DNA of 64,000 bases from Prinia subflava (Eukaryota > Chordata > Aves > Passeriformes > Cisticolidae). Every line of letters starts with the position of its first letter. Within the stretch, counting starts at the first letter, position 1. The position numbers were made by a program, and so were the translations under genes. The notes under the pieces were generated by a model. It did not search any database, was not told the origin of the DNA, and saw nothing but the letters and a program-made list of their open reading frames with translations. The DNA lies in the NCBI RefSeq assembly GCF_021018805.1, contig NC_086259.1, positions 11,685,001 through 11,749,000 of the forward strand, given 5' to 3'. Below are positions 25,701 through 38,124 of this stretch, in pieces.

Positions 25701-27305
25701 TTGCCATAATTTCTGTGGAAACATCCTGGGTAAATAAGAGTCAGAGCCACAGCAACTGGCTCTTGCATGCAATGAGGTTAAGAAGCCCATGGCATGTTCT
25801 GGAGCACCAAGCACAGCTTTACTGGCACACTGCTGAGCCAGGGGATGTGGCTGCAGTTGCACATACTCCCTTCTGTTTCTGCCTTAAGACAAATTAAGGC
25901 AACATTTGGCCCAGATATCAGGTAGGGCGTCAAATTAGAGGAGATGGATTTGTTCTCTAGACAGAAGACCCCTTAATACAAAATAATAAATGTGCACCCA
26001 TTTATAACAGGTGTTTAATCTGTGACAGCTTTTCTGGCCCGTGGAAATTCCATAGCATTCTTTCTTCCTTGCCACTGTTATAATATTTTTAAATGCTGTT
26101 TTTCTTTCCCCCATTAAAAGGAAAACATTTCTCAGAAGCAGTAGTGGGCTGTTAGGGCTATAAAACAAGTTTGCACAGACCTGTAACACGTTGAGCCACA
26201 AGACATGACACAGTGTGTTTTATGGGGCAATTAATACTTGCCTTGGGAGCACTGTGAGGTATGAAGCCCTGTCAAACTCACCCTGGTATATCTGAATGCA
26301 AGTTGTAAAGCTGCATTTTGCTTCTTGAAAAATAAATATGGAATTAGCTCTCTGTTTTATAACTTGCCCCAGCTAAAGAAAAGAACCTTTCCTCCAGGAA
26401 CCAAGCTCAGAGCAGAGGAACATCAGGAAGGAACACTTACAGCAAAAGACACCAATTTCTAACCTACATTTACATTCTGTTGTCTTGATTTCTGGTTAAG
26501 ATAGTTGCATTTCCCAAAACACCCTCACTTCACTAACATCTTTTGTTGTGGGTCCTGTTCCACAGTTTGTTCTGTAGTCTTACAGATATTCCTCAGAGCG
26601 CTTCCAATGTGCATCCCAGTGCCAGCATTTATTATACAAGTGCAGGGCACAGGGTTGTCACATTATCTGCAGTAGTTACAGCCCTGTTAAAATAGCTGGC
26701 CTTGGTGCACATTCATATTTCATAGTCCTTATTTGAACATTGGCTTGAGCTGTGGCAGGGTTTGGGGCAGGCAGCTGCAGTTTGGCAGGGGGTGACCCCA
26801 GAGAGCCTCCCCTCTCCCAGTGAGAGGGAGCCAGGCTGTCAGATTTACAAAGCACTTCCAGCCACAGTGTGCACAGGCACAGCAGACTTTGCACAACTGC
26901 TTCCAGTCTCCAGCAACAGCCTGGCTCCTGCTGTGCTGCACAGCACCAGCCCTTACCCTCCTGTGGTATTTTGGGACAGCCCAGCAGGGCTAAAGAGACC
27001 TGCAACAACTGCAGCAAGCATCACCCCCACTCCACTGCTGAAATTCATGAAACACGAGGAGATGTGAGAACTGTTACTATACAGAGATGCACTCTAAAAC
27101 ACTGCAATGCAGGCAACACTCACAAGTTAAAAACTCTCTGAAACAAAAAGTAAATATCACAATGCAAAACTCACTGAAGTTGTAGCAGAGTACTCCTAGG
27201 CAAAGCACAAGTAATTTACTCGTCATGGGATGTGTGGTACTGGGAGTGAGAGGCAAGAATGGAGCTCTAAACCTCCCAAGACTCACAAGGGATCAAGTCT
27301 CCTTA
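22761..27305. other. Intergenic DNA, no recognised gene
   Basis: Long unique stretch with a T-run at about 24019-24034 and a GC-richer, CpG-poor patch at 26750-27010 that opens frames on both strands (113, 101 and 90 codons). Nothing protein-like is visible in them. Confidence 0.6.
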
Positions 27306-27352
27306 GGGCCAGATCCTCGACTGCTGTAAATCAGCACTGCCTGATGAAGTCC
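27306..27352. repeat. Fragment of an old amniote interspersed repeat (tentative)
   Basis: GGGCCAGATCCTCGACTGCT followed by GTAAATCAGC and TGATGAAGTCC matches a palindromic repeat that I recall as common in turtle and crocodilian genomes (GGGCCAGATCCTCAGCTGGT...GTAAATC). I cannot name the family with certainty. Confidence 0.5.
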
Positions 27353-28689
27353 ATTATTGTACCAAAACCAAGGCCCTGGGCTTTCACACCCCCAGTCAGG
27401 ATCCTCACATGCCAGTGTTCTGATGATTAAACCTCTAGAGCTGTGAAAAAACACAGTTTGCTCTGGAATGTCATGCAGAGTTCTTTGCTAGTCTTGTTGT
27501 TTGAGATGTAAAATGTTTTTTTTTCATGGGGGGTTGCTTGGGTGATTTGTTTTGGGTTTGATTTTTTTGGGTTTTTTGTTGGGATTTTTTGTTTAAAAAA
27601 AGAACTCTTTAAATACAAGGTCCTTTTAAAAGCATTAGAAATAAATGTCGGAAGAAACAGCCTTAATAGGAGGAAACAAGCAACATTTTGCTGCTAACTT
27701 TTTATTAAACAAATATTTTTTCATCTGATGATTATTTGATAGATACGAGGGAGAATGGAAAAATTTTTAGAGCACCAGTTGCAGCCATGTCTCCCGAGTT
27801 TTAAGTTTAGCAAATAATTAGGTATTACCTACGTGATTCAGAAGTGCTTTTAAGTAATCCCCAAACGAAGCACCTCCATCCAGCTACAAAGACTGAAAGG
27901 TGATCAAAAAATTTTGAAAAGAAACTCCCTCTAAACTCATGTTCAACTTCAAATGTGAATATTTTGACTGTTAAAAATCTTTTTCATGATTATTATCCAG
28001 AGAAAGAGAGGACTAAGTGCTAGTGCTGAGCAGCTCTGGTGCATTTTTACCAAACTTTCACTGATGTCCAAGACCTTTTCTTTATAAAACACCTTAAGGA
28101 GACATATTAAAGTAGCACACATAGTACCTCTGTTGAAGCAGAACTTAGTGCTAGGTTCTAGCCATGTTCATTTTGTAAATGGAATGCAGAAAATTATATC
28201 ATTCATCCACAATCATGGGACTCATGGTGGCAGACTGGGCACCGACCGAAACCAGGTCTGAAACACCAGTTTACCTTCTTGAGCCCCAAATCCCTCTGTC
28301 TTGAGGTTAAGAGCAGCACTTCTCACCAGAGAGCTCCAGATCTGCCCCACTGACAGGCACATGGGCTGTAACTAGTGAGACACTCCTGGTAATAGCAAGG
28401 TTACAAAGACAGTGCTAGCTTCCAGATAGAGATATTTGTCTCCATTAACTTGCCACCACTGGCCACTATTCCCAGTCACATTAAATAGATGTCACGGAAT
28501 ATCAATTTCTTTGATTTCTGAGGGCAAATTAAACCAAAATGTTGGCATAAAAATGCCAGCACTTTTCCACAATAGGTTAGCATCTACATTCCTCCTGCAT
28601 CCCATTAGACATTTTCACACATACTAGAGACGACACACTATGTGCTAAGGAGGTCAAAAACCTCAAGAAAACTGTCCAAGAATATTGAA
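27353..28689. other. Intergenic DNA; G/T-rich low complexity at 27515-27595
   Basis: No gene is seen. The G/T-rich patch (TTTTGGGTTTGATTTTTTTG and similar) is low complexity. Confidence 0.6.
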
Positions 28690-28900
28690 AACACTAGAGG
28701 CATTTGACATAATTTATTGCACTAAAGAACTGGGGAACAGGAAAAGGTTGATGTAATAATAACATTAGCAGGAACTATAGTCCATGCAAGCCAGTGCTAA
28801 ATAAAGTGCCAATCAATAGCTCTTTTATTAGTAGGTACAATCAATGTACAGCAGGCAAGCCTGGCCAATTAAGCTTATCGACTGACCAAAGAGTAGCAGG
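28690..28900. promoter_or_regulatory. Candidate conserved element
   Basis: Contains ACATAATTTATTGCAC, TGATGTAATAATAACATTAG, GCCAATCAATAGC, GTACAATCAATGTAC (near-palindromic) and GGCCAATTAAGCTTATCGAC. High density of ATTA, CCAAT and SOX-like cores without repeats. Inferred. Confidence 0.38.
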
Positions 28901-31900
28901 AAGCATTCTTTCCTCAGTTTTGTTTTCCTTTCAGTAAGTGAGAAATGAGCTCCAGTTTTATCACTGGATTCCCACCAAGGCATCTCCAGGAGTTCCTGTA
29001 GAGTGGAAACACTGACAAAAAGCAGGCTTGAGCTATCTCGGTATCCTTTAACCCAGGGTCAGCCACAAGAACCAAAATATTCAAGGGTCACTTACAAAGT
29101 AACTTTTTTCCTAGTGGCTGTATGAAGTTAAGATGTTGTTCTTCTAGATGAAGGGGAGAGAACTGGTAAGGGAAGAAAGCACAGTCCCTTAGCAATGCTT
29201 AACCATTAACAGTCCTTAGTAAGACCTTAGGAAATTAAGCTTATTTGTTTCTAATTCCCACATGCACAGCCTGAACTTCATAAACCTCCCAGTGTGAAGC
29301 AACGCCTGTATCTTTCTCAAAGAAAAAAAAAAAAACACCAAAACTACAGTTCCACTAAAAATTATACAGAATTTAAACTCTCACTTCGTAATGGCTGCTG
29401 AAAATAACAGGAGCCTTAATATTCAACTGTGACTAACTGTGCAGATGCAAATAGGATATTTATTCACAGTACCCCACTCTCCCATGCTGCTCTGATCACC
29501 CTTCCTTCGTTATCTCTTTCAAAAGGAAAAAGTTAGAGGACCAGATAAGATGTGGGTTCTCAGCACGATCAAATAAACACTGGGTGGTGGTCACAGGGAA
29601 AGAAAACACGTTTTAGGAACGAGTGGTAAAGATTACATTTTGCAAAGAATCACACACAGAATTAGCAGCCCAGATGCCAATTTCCCACTGATGTTGGATA
29701 GAGGGGATTTCTGCAGCCTGGCTGCCCAGCAGGAGCAGTGCTGCATCCACCCCTGCAGTCAGCCAGGCCACCTCTGTCTGCCCCTGTAGCTTATTGCTGG
29801 AACTCAGTGAATACAGCAGAATTCACCAGGTTTATATCCCTTCAGGTCTGGGGCTCCTAGAGCTTTACAGGTATTTGACAACTAAAAAAGTCAGGGGAAG
29901 AGGGGAGAGATTCTCAGCCTGTTTGACTACAGGCACTGTGGGACAGACCAGTTTTCAGCTTCCTATCAGACACTTCCCCAGCTGTATCTAATTCAGAAAA
30001 TATTTCAGTAATCAGCAGAAGACACCTTTAGCATCAGTCAGACAATAAATTCCTGAAGCTAGGCAAGCATTTCACTTCTTATATTTACATTGTTTGACAT
30101 TTTCTTCCACTTGCATACAAAAACTTAACCTAGAAGATTAAAAAGAGCAAATCAAACTACTATAACTTTGCATCATATCTACACGTCACAAGGTTCAGTC
30201 TTTCCTGCTGCAACTCATACCCAGGTCTCACTGTATGGACTCCAGTGCCACTGCATCCTGCCTGACCCTTTTAGCACCATGGCCTCAGCTAAAATTCATC
30301 ATCAGTCACACATGTCCAAGTTGCTTTTATTCACTAGTCAAAAATCAACCTAACACAGTAACTCATTTACTTGCAGTTTTCCTTGCCTATATTTGCGAGA
30401 CAGTAAATACTGTAACTCCTGGCCCACTATGTTATGACAGCTTAGGCTGGAAAGCAAGGCAACGAACAAAGGGAAGGATAAAAATGCAAAGCAGACATTT
30501 CCATTTGTTTTTTTTTATATGACAGTTTGTAAAAGTTTACAGAAGACACGAAGCTTAACAAGGAGCAAGACAAGGAGCTTAACTTGGACAACACTAACAA
30601 CCTTGAGGAACAGTATAAAGTAACCCAATTTTTAAAAAGTGTTTCAGTCAAACTCTTTGGCATAGCTTTCCAGGAGCTCAAGAGGTTGCAGAGCTTCTAA
30701 AAATGTCAGTCCTTCAACCAGCTGCAAGAGGAAAATGCTTCTCAGTCTGGTTTATTCACCTCCTATTGGTGAATTCCTATTTTGTCCAAAAGAAATTTTT
30801 GCCCAGGTTTTTCCAATTTTGTCCAGAATCCCTTTCTTGAGTTATATCTGACTACCAGTCTCAGAGAGACATGAAGGTGCGTTTTGGATAAAGGTGCCTT
30901 GCTCTCCCATGTCTCTGAACAGTCTGCACATCAGACACATATATTCTGCCACAAAATAGAAAGAGAATGACCTAGGGTCACTGCTTTACAGCAAGCACAG
31001 GCCACTTCCAGAGGAGGCATGCAATCCCTATCCATCACATTTCTCCAGCAGAGCTTTACTTCAACATTGTGCTGTGCATAACTTCACAGTAGGAAACTGC
31101 TCCAGGTGTAGACAAGCTCCTCTGGAACATCCTAGGCACGTGGGGCAGTCACTCCCAAGCTTTACTCACCTTTCAGAGTTGCTCAGTGCCTCTCTCTGCA
31201 CACCCATCACCTCTCTCATGGGAGACACGCAGCAAGGTCAGCTCATGGCTTGGTTTGCCACTGCTGGTCACTGCTGTCCCCAGGGGACAGGCTGATTCCT
31301 TCACAAGTGGCTCTGTAACGCAAAAGAGCACATTCTTAGCTTGGGCTGCCTGAATTAACAGGGCTAAATGTCAGCCCCAAAGTATTTCTCAATGTAAAGC
31401 TTGCCATGAGCTGCATGGGGGACTCCTGTCTTCAAGTTTTGCAAAGCCAAGCCCTGATCCTGGAGTACTGCTATTCTTCTGAGAGGCCAAGGCTTAAAGG
31501 CCAAGAGACCTCAATTCAAAGTACCAGAACTTTCACCATGATGCTCCCCTCTAATTCTCAGGTCAGCCAGGGCTCTCACACATTTACATCTTCTTTTTTA
31601 ATTTTGTAGTTTAAATTCTCCAGCCTAAACCTCGTGCTTGACAAAAGAAGTTAATCTTGTGACAGATTGGGTAAAGTCAGGTTTGCTAACAAATACAAAG
31701 CTCATTAATATTGCTGAGAAAACTCATTATGAAAGAGAACTTCAGGATTTGGGCTGCCTTTTTCTGAATTCATGAGAGGGCCCTCAAATGTATCCCACAC
31801 CATGGTCAGAAATCCCTTCTGGACTTCCATTCAGAAATCTGCCCTTTTGCCAGAGACAACTTGTTCCATGTAAGACACCGGGCTACACACTCTACACACC

Positions 31901-32731
31901 ATCAATGAGTCTGCCAGGACACAGCTGGACACATGCTACAAAACCCCACTCAGTTGTTCAGCAAAATCCTTGTTCAAATTCCCTTTGTGAACCCATTTTA
32001 GTGAATATAAAGAAAAAAAAAAACCTACAACAACAAAACAAACAAACAAACAAACCCACAAAAACCCCAACAACCAGAGATCTTCAAGAAACACAGTCTT
32101 CCCAGGAAGGCATTTCAGTGAGTGTGGAAGGTGGAGCCTCAAAGCTCACCATTCTTCCTCCTCCTGTTTTATGTGCTCTGTGCTCTTCCACTGCTACGTT
32201 CCCTTCTGAACTGCACAACAGATGGGAGCAGTTGGTTTTTAAAAGGTTTTTATTTTCTGATTTCAATTTTTCATGTGTCTTTTGAATTTGGCACAATACC
32301 ATTCTCTAGTGAAGAGGAGACATTGTGTTAAGCTTAATTATCAAAGGCTGAAACCCAGCAAGCAATCAATCATTTAGTGACATGCTCATGCTTTCACTGA
32401 TTTGAAAAAATATTTTTTGTAGCTATTGAAAAAAGAAAAACTGCCAGAGACAAAAACAGAATCACTCACTTTGCTGCATATCAAAAATATCAAAACTGTA
32501 GGGAGATGAGTGAAGAATGTTCATTTGTTTTTTCTGAAACTAAATCCAACTCTTTTTGGCATGTGAGCCCGGAAGTTGTGTAAGATGTGTTCTAGTGTAA
32601 ACATGATCTTTCTGTCAAGGTTTGCCTTATAATTCAAGCTGAACAGTCACAAAACTTGTTCCTAAATGACTTTTCTAAAGAGTCAAGATTGCTTTGTTCT
32701 TTAATTTTCTTTAGTCTTTCTACCACCCCCC
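28901..32731. other. Intergenic DNA; A-run and (CAAA)n
   Basis: No gene is seen. An A-run sits at about 29321-29334 and an A-run plus (CAAA)n at 32012-32055. The longest open frame (165 codons, 31788-32285) spans that low-complexity patch and is not protein-like. Confidence 0.6.
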
Positions 32732-32753
32732 TTTTTTTTTTTTTTTTTTTTTT
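32732..32753. repeat. T homopolymer (22)
   Basis: Uninterrupted T-run preceded by a short C-run. It could be the A-tail of an old minus-strand retrotransposed sequence, but I see no recognisable body. Confidence 0.85.
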
Positions 32754-34689
32754 ACTGCCAGATAAGTGCTCTGGCAGCTGCATTCCTGGGGAACACTGAC
32801 ATCCAGTGGAGAGCTGGGGTCATCCCCAGAGCCCACGAATGGCCCCCAAGTCTGCAGCTCCCCCCAGAACTCGGACAGCTGCAGGAGATGCCTTGAAGTG
32901 CAAACTCCGAGCCCAGCCACAGAGAGCAGCTCAGCTCAGCAACAGCCTGAGCCCTCCAGCTGCAATTGCTGTTCTGTCTCCTACGTTCTCATAAAGGTGA
33001 TCACATTCCTGGCATTGTTAGCTTACACATAAAGCTTAAATGTGGGGTTTGGGTTGGGGTTTTTTGGGGGTTTTTGTTCAGTTGTGGAAATGTTGAAAGA
33101 AAAACCGCTTTTATCCACTGACCAGCAACTCCACCGTGCTTGCTTCTGTTTTTCCGGTGATAGAGGATGACGAGTCCCATGTGTTTGAACAGCACTGTAT
33201 TTCAAATGATAGTGTATAGTCAACAGTTAACGTTGTTTTTCTTTGGAGAAACAGCCTCTATAAGGTCACTCTGGTGTTATCACCTAGAATAAAGGCATCT
33301 GATATCATTAGCCTGGCCCCAAAGTAGATGCATCTGCAAGTTTACTTGACAAAAACCTGACCAAATCAAAACATCAGACCAAACGTAGTCTGCAAAACAG
33401 GTCCACAAAACCTATATAAAAGTGGAATTGTCTTCTTTTTGCTTTGCAACAGCACCATAGATCCATAGGCCATTTATTGGCCTTCTCCTTTTGATACCCT
33501 GCATTGTTCAGGAGCATGATAGATACTGCTACAACAGAGGACAACAAAAATTATGGTGCTGGTACCACTGCCTCCAAACCAGGGTAGACTGAAGAAAGAA
33601 CAGCTGCACTGCAAATTACAACCAAGAATTCTGTTTCACAAGGAAATGGTTGATGTTTCTAAGCTAGTTGATGCTTCTAAGCTAGTTTTCTTTCTGCATT
33701 GCAGAAAGCTTCAACACATTGCTTCCCACCACCCCAAAATGGGACATACTCACCCCATTATCACTGCAAGGCTAACCACAAGCTTGAGCTGTGAGGGAAC
33801 TTGAACCTGGGGTTACCATATCTGGGGTATCCTTGCAGCTACTTTGGGGGAACAGCCCCATTTTGCTCCTTCCCTCATTTCAGACCCAAGACACGCTCAG
33901 GCAGATGCATTGTCACAAAAGCTTTCTTTCACTCCATCAATATTTCCAAAGAAATCTTTTATAAGGAGTCCCCAACCAGCTCAAATTGACTGTATGTACA
34001 TTGTGACCAAGAAACAAGCCACACTGGGCTCTGCTTCACAACAGGTAATTTTAAAGCAACTCCAAAGCTTGCTTTAAAAACCCTCCAGATTTACATGGGT
34101 AAAAATGAGATCAAGTCGTGTCACATCTTTCTTGGTTTGCTCCAGTACAAATAACAGTGCACTTATATCCTCTGCAACCCACACTGAGAGAGCATATGCT
34201 CCTAATGGCATCCTTCAGTGCCTTCCTATCAAGAACAATACTTCAGGACAGCCTAACCACTATCACATTTTCTCCAGAAGGATCTGTGTGTGTACTTAAA
34301 AATAGCAGCAGGGAGTGGAGACACTTTAGAAGGATGTACCAAAACCCACTTTAAGCCAAGCCTCTACTCAAGCAGTTTCCACAGCTGGGACCAGGGAACA
34401 TGCAAAACAACCAAATTTGTCTTCCAAAAGGAAGAGTCCTTGCTCCAAAGGTGAATAGGAGACACCTGTTTACTCACAAAGGTATGAAAATAAAATCATA
34501 AGTCTCCACCAAAGCTTATAGTATTTTAACCTATTTTTCCAAAGAATAGATGAAGATTTTGAGTGCTGTGACATGTTCTTTTTCTTCCTGCAGCAAGCCC
34601 AGCTATTTCTGACTTATCAAGGCAGCATATCTTTTTACTGTTTGATTTTTTATTCACAGGTTAAATAGTAAAAAAAAAATACCTTTTTA
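32754..34689. other. Intergenic DNA; G4-like G/T run and an 18-bp duplication
   Basis: No gene is seen. 33044-33070 is a run of four G-tracts separated by T-tracts. 33649-33684 is an 18-base unit (GTTGATGYTTCTAAGCTA) present twice in tandem. Confidence 0.6.
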
Positions 34690-35330
34690 TTAAAAATCTC
34701 AGTGCATCCTTCCAAAGGAAATACTGGATGGCTCTTATTTCTACAGCTAGCAAACTATGTGGTTTCTTTTATGAGTTAAATGAAAGGAACATACAAAATA
34801 ATCATTATGGATTTGTATGAAATTACTGGGTATGGAATGCAGTAAATCCCAAACAAGGTTTAACTATAGCTTGTAAGATATAATCATCAGGTAAAACTGC
34901 AGACTCTCCTTTTGTATGATGCAGCAGAAACCTAATATTTTATCGGAAACCTTGATTTATGTTTAATAGCTCTGCTACCTACTAAAAAAGATCTTGTATT
35001 AGCAAATGGGTACAGATCCAGTCCATTAGCTTAGGACAACTGAAAAACTCAAGGGTTTTGTGAACTAATGCAATAAAATATCATTAAATACTGTAGCATG
35101 ACAAGACAGACAGAAGGTTTGAGTTGAAAGTCAGGAGAAGTGTTTGAAATGAAGTAAAATGTACAATAGATATGTTTAGGTACATCTGGCTTACATTTGC
35201 AGTAGGTCGTCAGAGGACCTTAGTGTCTGTGATGTAAATGAATAACAGAGCCCTCAACAATTTAACTGTCATCAGTATAAATGCTTTAACTGGCACAGTA
35301 AAGCAAAGCTCTGGGCCTCTTTCTAAATCT
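34690..35330. promoter_or_regulatory. Candidate conserved enhancer
   Basis: Holds AAATAATCATTATGG, ATGAAATTACTGG, CTAATGCAATAAAATATC (Oct-like ATGCAATAA) and GATGTAAATGAATAAC. Repeat-free and rich in POU/homeodomain-like words. Inferred. Confidence 0.35.
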
Positions 35331-38098
35331 CCATAAGCTCCTGGTCTGAATTATAAACTGGGGCTGCATTACCTGAAGATGAAAGCAGCCAGGTCAATTC
35401 ACTTAAAACCAGAGAATAACCGCTGCAAAGCTGTGATGAGCAGCTAAGGAGCATGTGTGTGTGTGTACGTGTGGCTGTGTTCTTAATGTACAGTTTCACA
35501 AAGAGGAACAGGACTGGGCAGTGATTCCAAATTCAGACCCAAAGGCTTGGTGAGAAGGGAGGTAGCCACTTGATTTTCAACCACTTGAAGCTCCTGGACT
35601 AAAGGCTAAAGACAAGCCACCAGATATTAGGTATCTGTTAAGAAGAGGAAAACTGCAGGGAAAAAGGAGTTGCTTATCTATCAGCTGCTCCAAGCGTTTT
35701 CTCTATTTGCAAACATTTCCCTATCACGCAACCCTCCTGTTGAAGAAGTCTGACTACACAAGCTCTGTCACTGACTTAAAGGGCTTTACTCAAATCCTCT
35801 CTCCTTCCTTAGGCACACTTCCTCCATCTTCTTCCAGCCTTTGGAAGTTTTGGGAAGCAGGGATTATCTCCCCACGTGCCATGACACCACCACCACGGAT
35901 CCCACAGCACTCCATTCAACCAGCAGCAGCCAGGTGTAACCCCCCTCCACCTCTCTCACTTACCTTTGACACTCTTTTCAAAGCCACTGTTCCCACACAA
36001 ACGTCCAATGTCAAAGAGGGACACAAAACTGAGCGTGAGATTCCCAAGGCACACAAAACCCGAGCAGGCTTCACTTCTTTGAAAGTTTGTGAGTTAAGAT
36101 ATACTGAATAGTTTATTTGGGCAAGTGAAGGCAGCTATACTCAGATGTGAAGGCAGATTGATCACATTTACCGTGATGTGGCCAAATTAGCATACTGTCA
36201 CCATAACCTTCTGGGCTCGAGATGAAATTGTTTCCCTCCCCTCCAACAAACACATAGAATGTTCACTTTTATTATAAATTCCAAACAAATTAATGGATTC
36301 CAACATGAACCATCAAATTTATATTTCCTCCTCCACAGAGTCCTACCCCTGTAAGTAATCCTTAAAATTCGTCATGAAGCTTTCAAAACAATTTATGCAA
36401 ACAAACATCAAGCAGAGCTATTTGTATTGGCAGCACATTTCACTTAACAACCTACAACAAGGAACAGATGGTCTGAGCTCTGGAAACAGCTACAAAGAAA
36501 ACAGTAGGAGCAAGTCCATCAGAAGCACTTTTTTCCCCCAATTTTGTGAAGATTACAGACTTGTTCTTGTTTATTTCTTTGATTAGGCTATTATTTTATG
36601 TACTCACGAATCCTTCCCTTGCATTTCATGGAACAAATCCACCAGAAGCACATTCCCCAACAGTGTGTAGTTACAGAAGCACTGCTTTAAGAACTGAACT
36701 ATCTGTTCCTCACTGGTTCAGGGCTCTAAAGTGGCAGGGAAGAAAGCAAAACAACATGCAGATGTTGTACAAGGGATTGACAAATTTAAGGCGAACCCTC
36801 TCAACAATTCATAGTTCTCTCTCCTTTTGCCCACCCCTTGGTCTCCAATATTAAAACAAAAAAAGAAAAAAAAGCAGACGATTCACACAGTCACATCAAT
36901 TAGAGGTCACTCAGTGCTGTCACTGGTCTTACATGATATGATGGTCTCCCTCTTTTCTAAGGAGACCCTCATCTCGTGAAGATGAGTGACAAGAGGCCCA
37001 GCCTGGGCAGGGTGCTCTGGCACAAGCAGGGAAGCAGCAGGATCAGTGATACCTACAGCACCAGGAGGGGCTGCAAAGCTGCTCAGAAGCTTCGTTTATG
37101 CCCCTGTCAGGATCACAGTACTGCTCAGGAAACAAGAGGGACACAAATGCTTGGTATGTTGTGGTAAGCAATCTAACAAAAAAATACCAGTAATGGTTAC
37201 TCTGAAGTAAATAAGCAAGGAATAAAATGGAAATGAAGCAAAAATCACTCCAAAGACATTCTTTAATGGAAATATGTTTTCCCTGTATCAACACAAGTTA
37301 GAAAAAGTTCTTACAGGAAATGAATACAATACCAAAACATACCTATTAGAAAAAAGTCCATCCCTGATCACAGCAATCCTAATTTCTTATTACTACCATC
37401 ACCATTAAAGTCACTGACAGGTCTATCCATGCTCTCTTCACAAGGATTCATATGAATTAATCTGCAAATATTCTCACCCAGACCTGGATTTAATTTGAAT
37501 AACATTAGGCACAGCCAACATGTTTGCATAGCTGCCAGCCCACCAGCCAAAATACCCTCCTGGAGGCAAATTAGTATCCTAGAGCTACACAGGGATGAAT
37601 ATGGACCATGATGTTCAAAAGAAAAATAAACAAGGAATGAAGGACTTCTGACCAGAGACAATCATGACATCTTGAAGTAACAAAAAAAAATTATTTCTGA
37701 AGGGCATTAACCAGGAGGGAGACAGAGGTCAGTATGGAAAGGTTTGGCTTTGAGGAGTGAAACCATGTTAAATTTCAGTGGAGCAAAATCAAGGACAAAG
37801 CAGACCAAGCTGACAGCTTAATAGGACCTTTGAGCACGACAGTTGAATAAACTTAGTTCCACACAACGCTATAATTTCGTGTCTTATATTCTTGTTAGTG
37901 AAGCAATTTCATAACAGGATGACTACAAAGCTATTTTCTCTGCCCCCCTTGGCCATCTGTGATGGCCAGTTCTTACATACCAGACACATCTTCTGCTGGA
38001 CCACTGCACAGGCAAGCAACTAGAACACTCCTGAGGAACAGAACCAAAAACATCAGCACCATTATTTTCCTCCTTGCACAGCTTCACAGATCCAAGCC
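35331..38098. other. Intergenic DNA, mostly featureless
   Basis: A short GT repeat lies near 35455-35470. A small segment at 36145-36215 (GATTGATCACATTTACC, GGCCAAATTAGCATAC) resembles a conserved element. Open frames reach 134 codons (35707-36111) without protein-like features. Confidence 0.6.
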
Positions 38099-38124
38099 TT
38101 TTTTTTTTTTTTTTTTTTTTTTTT
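38099..38124. repeat. T homopolymer (26)
   Basis: Uninterrupted T-run followed by CAGG. Together they mimic a splice acceptor on the + strand, but no coding exon follows. Confidence 0.85.

Noticed and set aside
31788..32285. 165-codon open frame
   Set aside because: Runs through an A-run and (CAAA)n, giving lysine, asparagine and glutamine runs; looks like chance.
33041..33076. Interstitial telomere repeat
   Set aside because: The G/T tract does not contain TTAGGG units.
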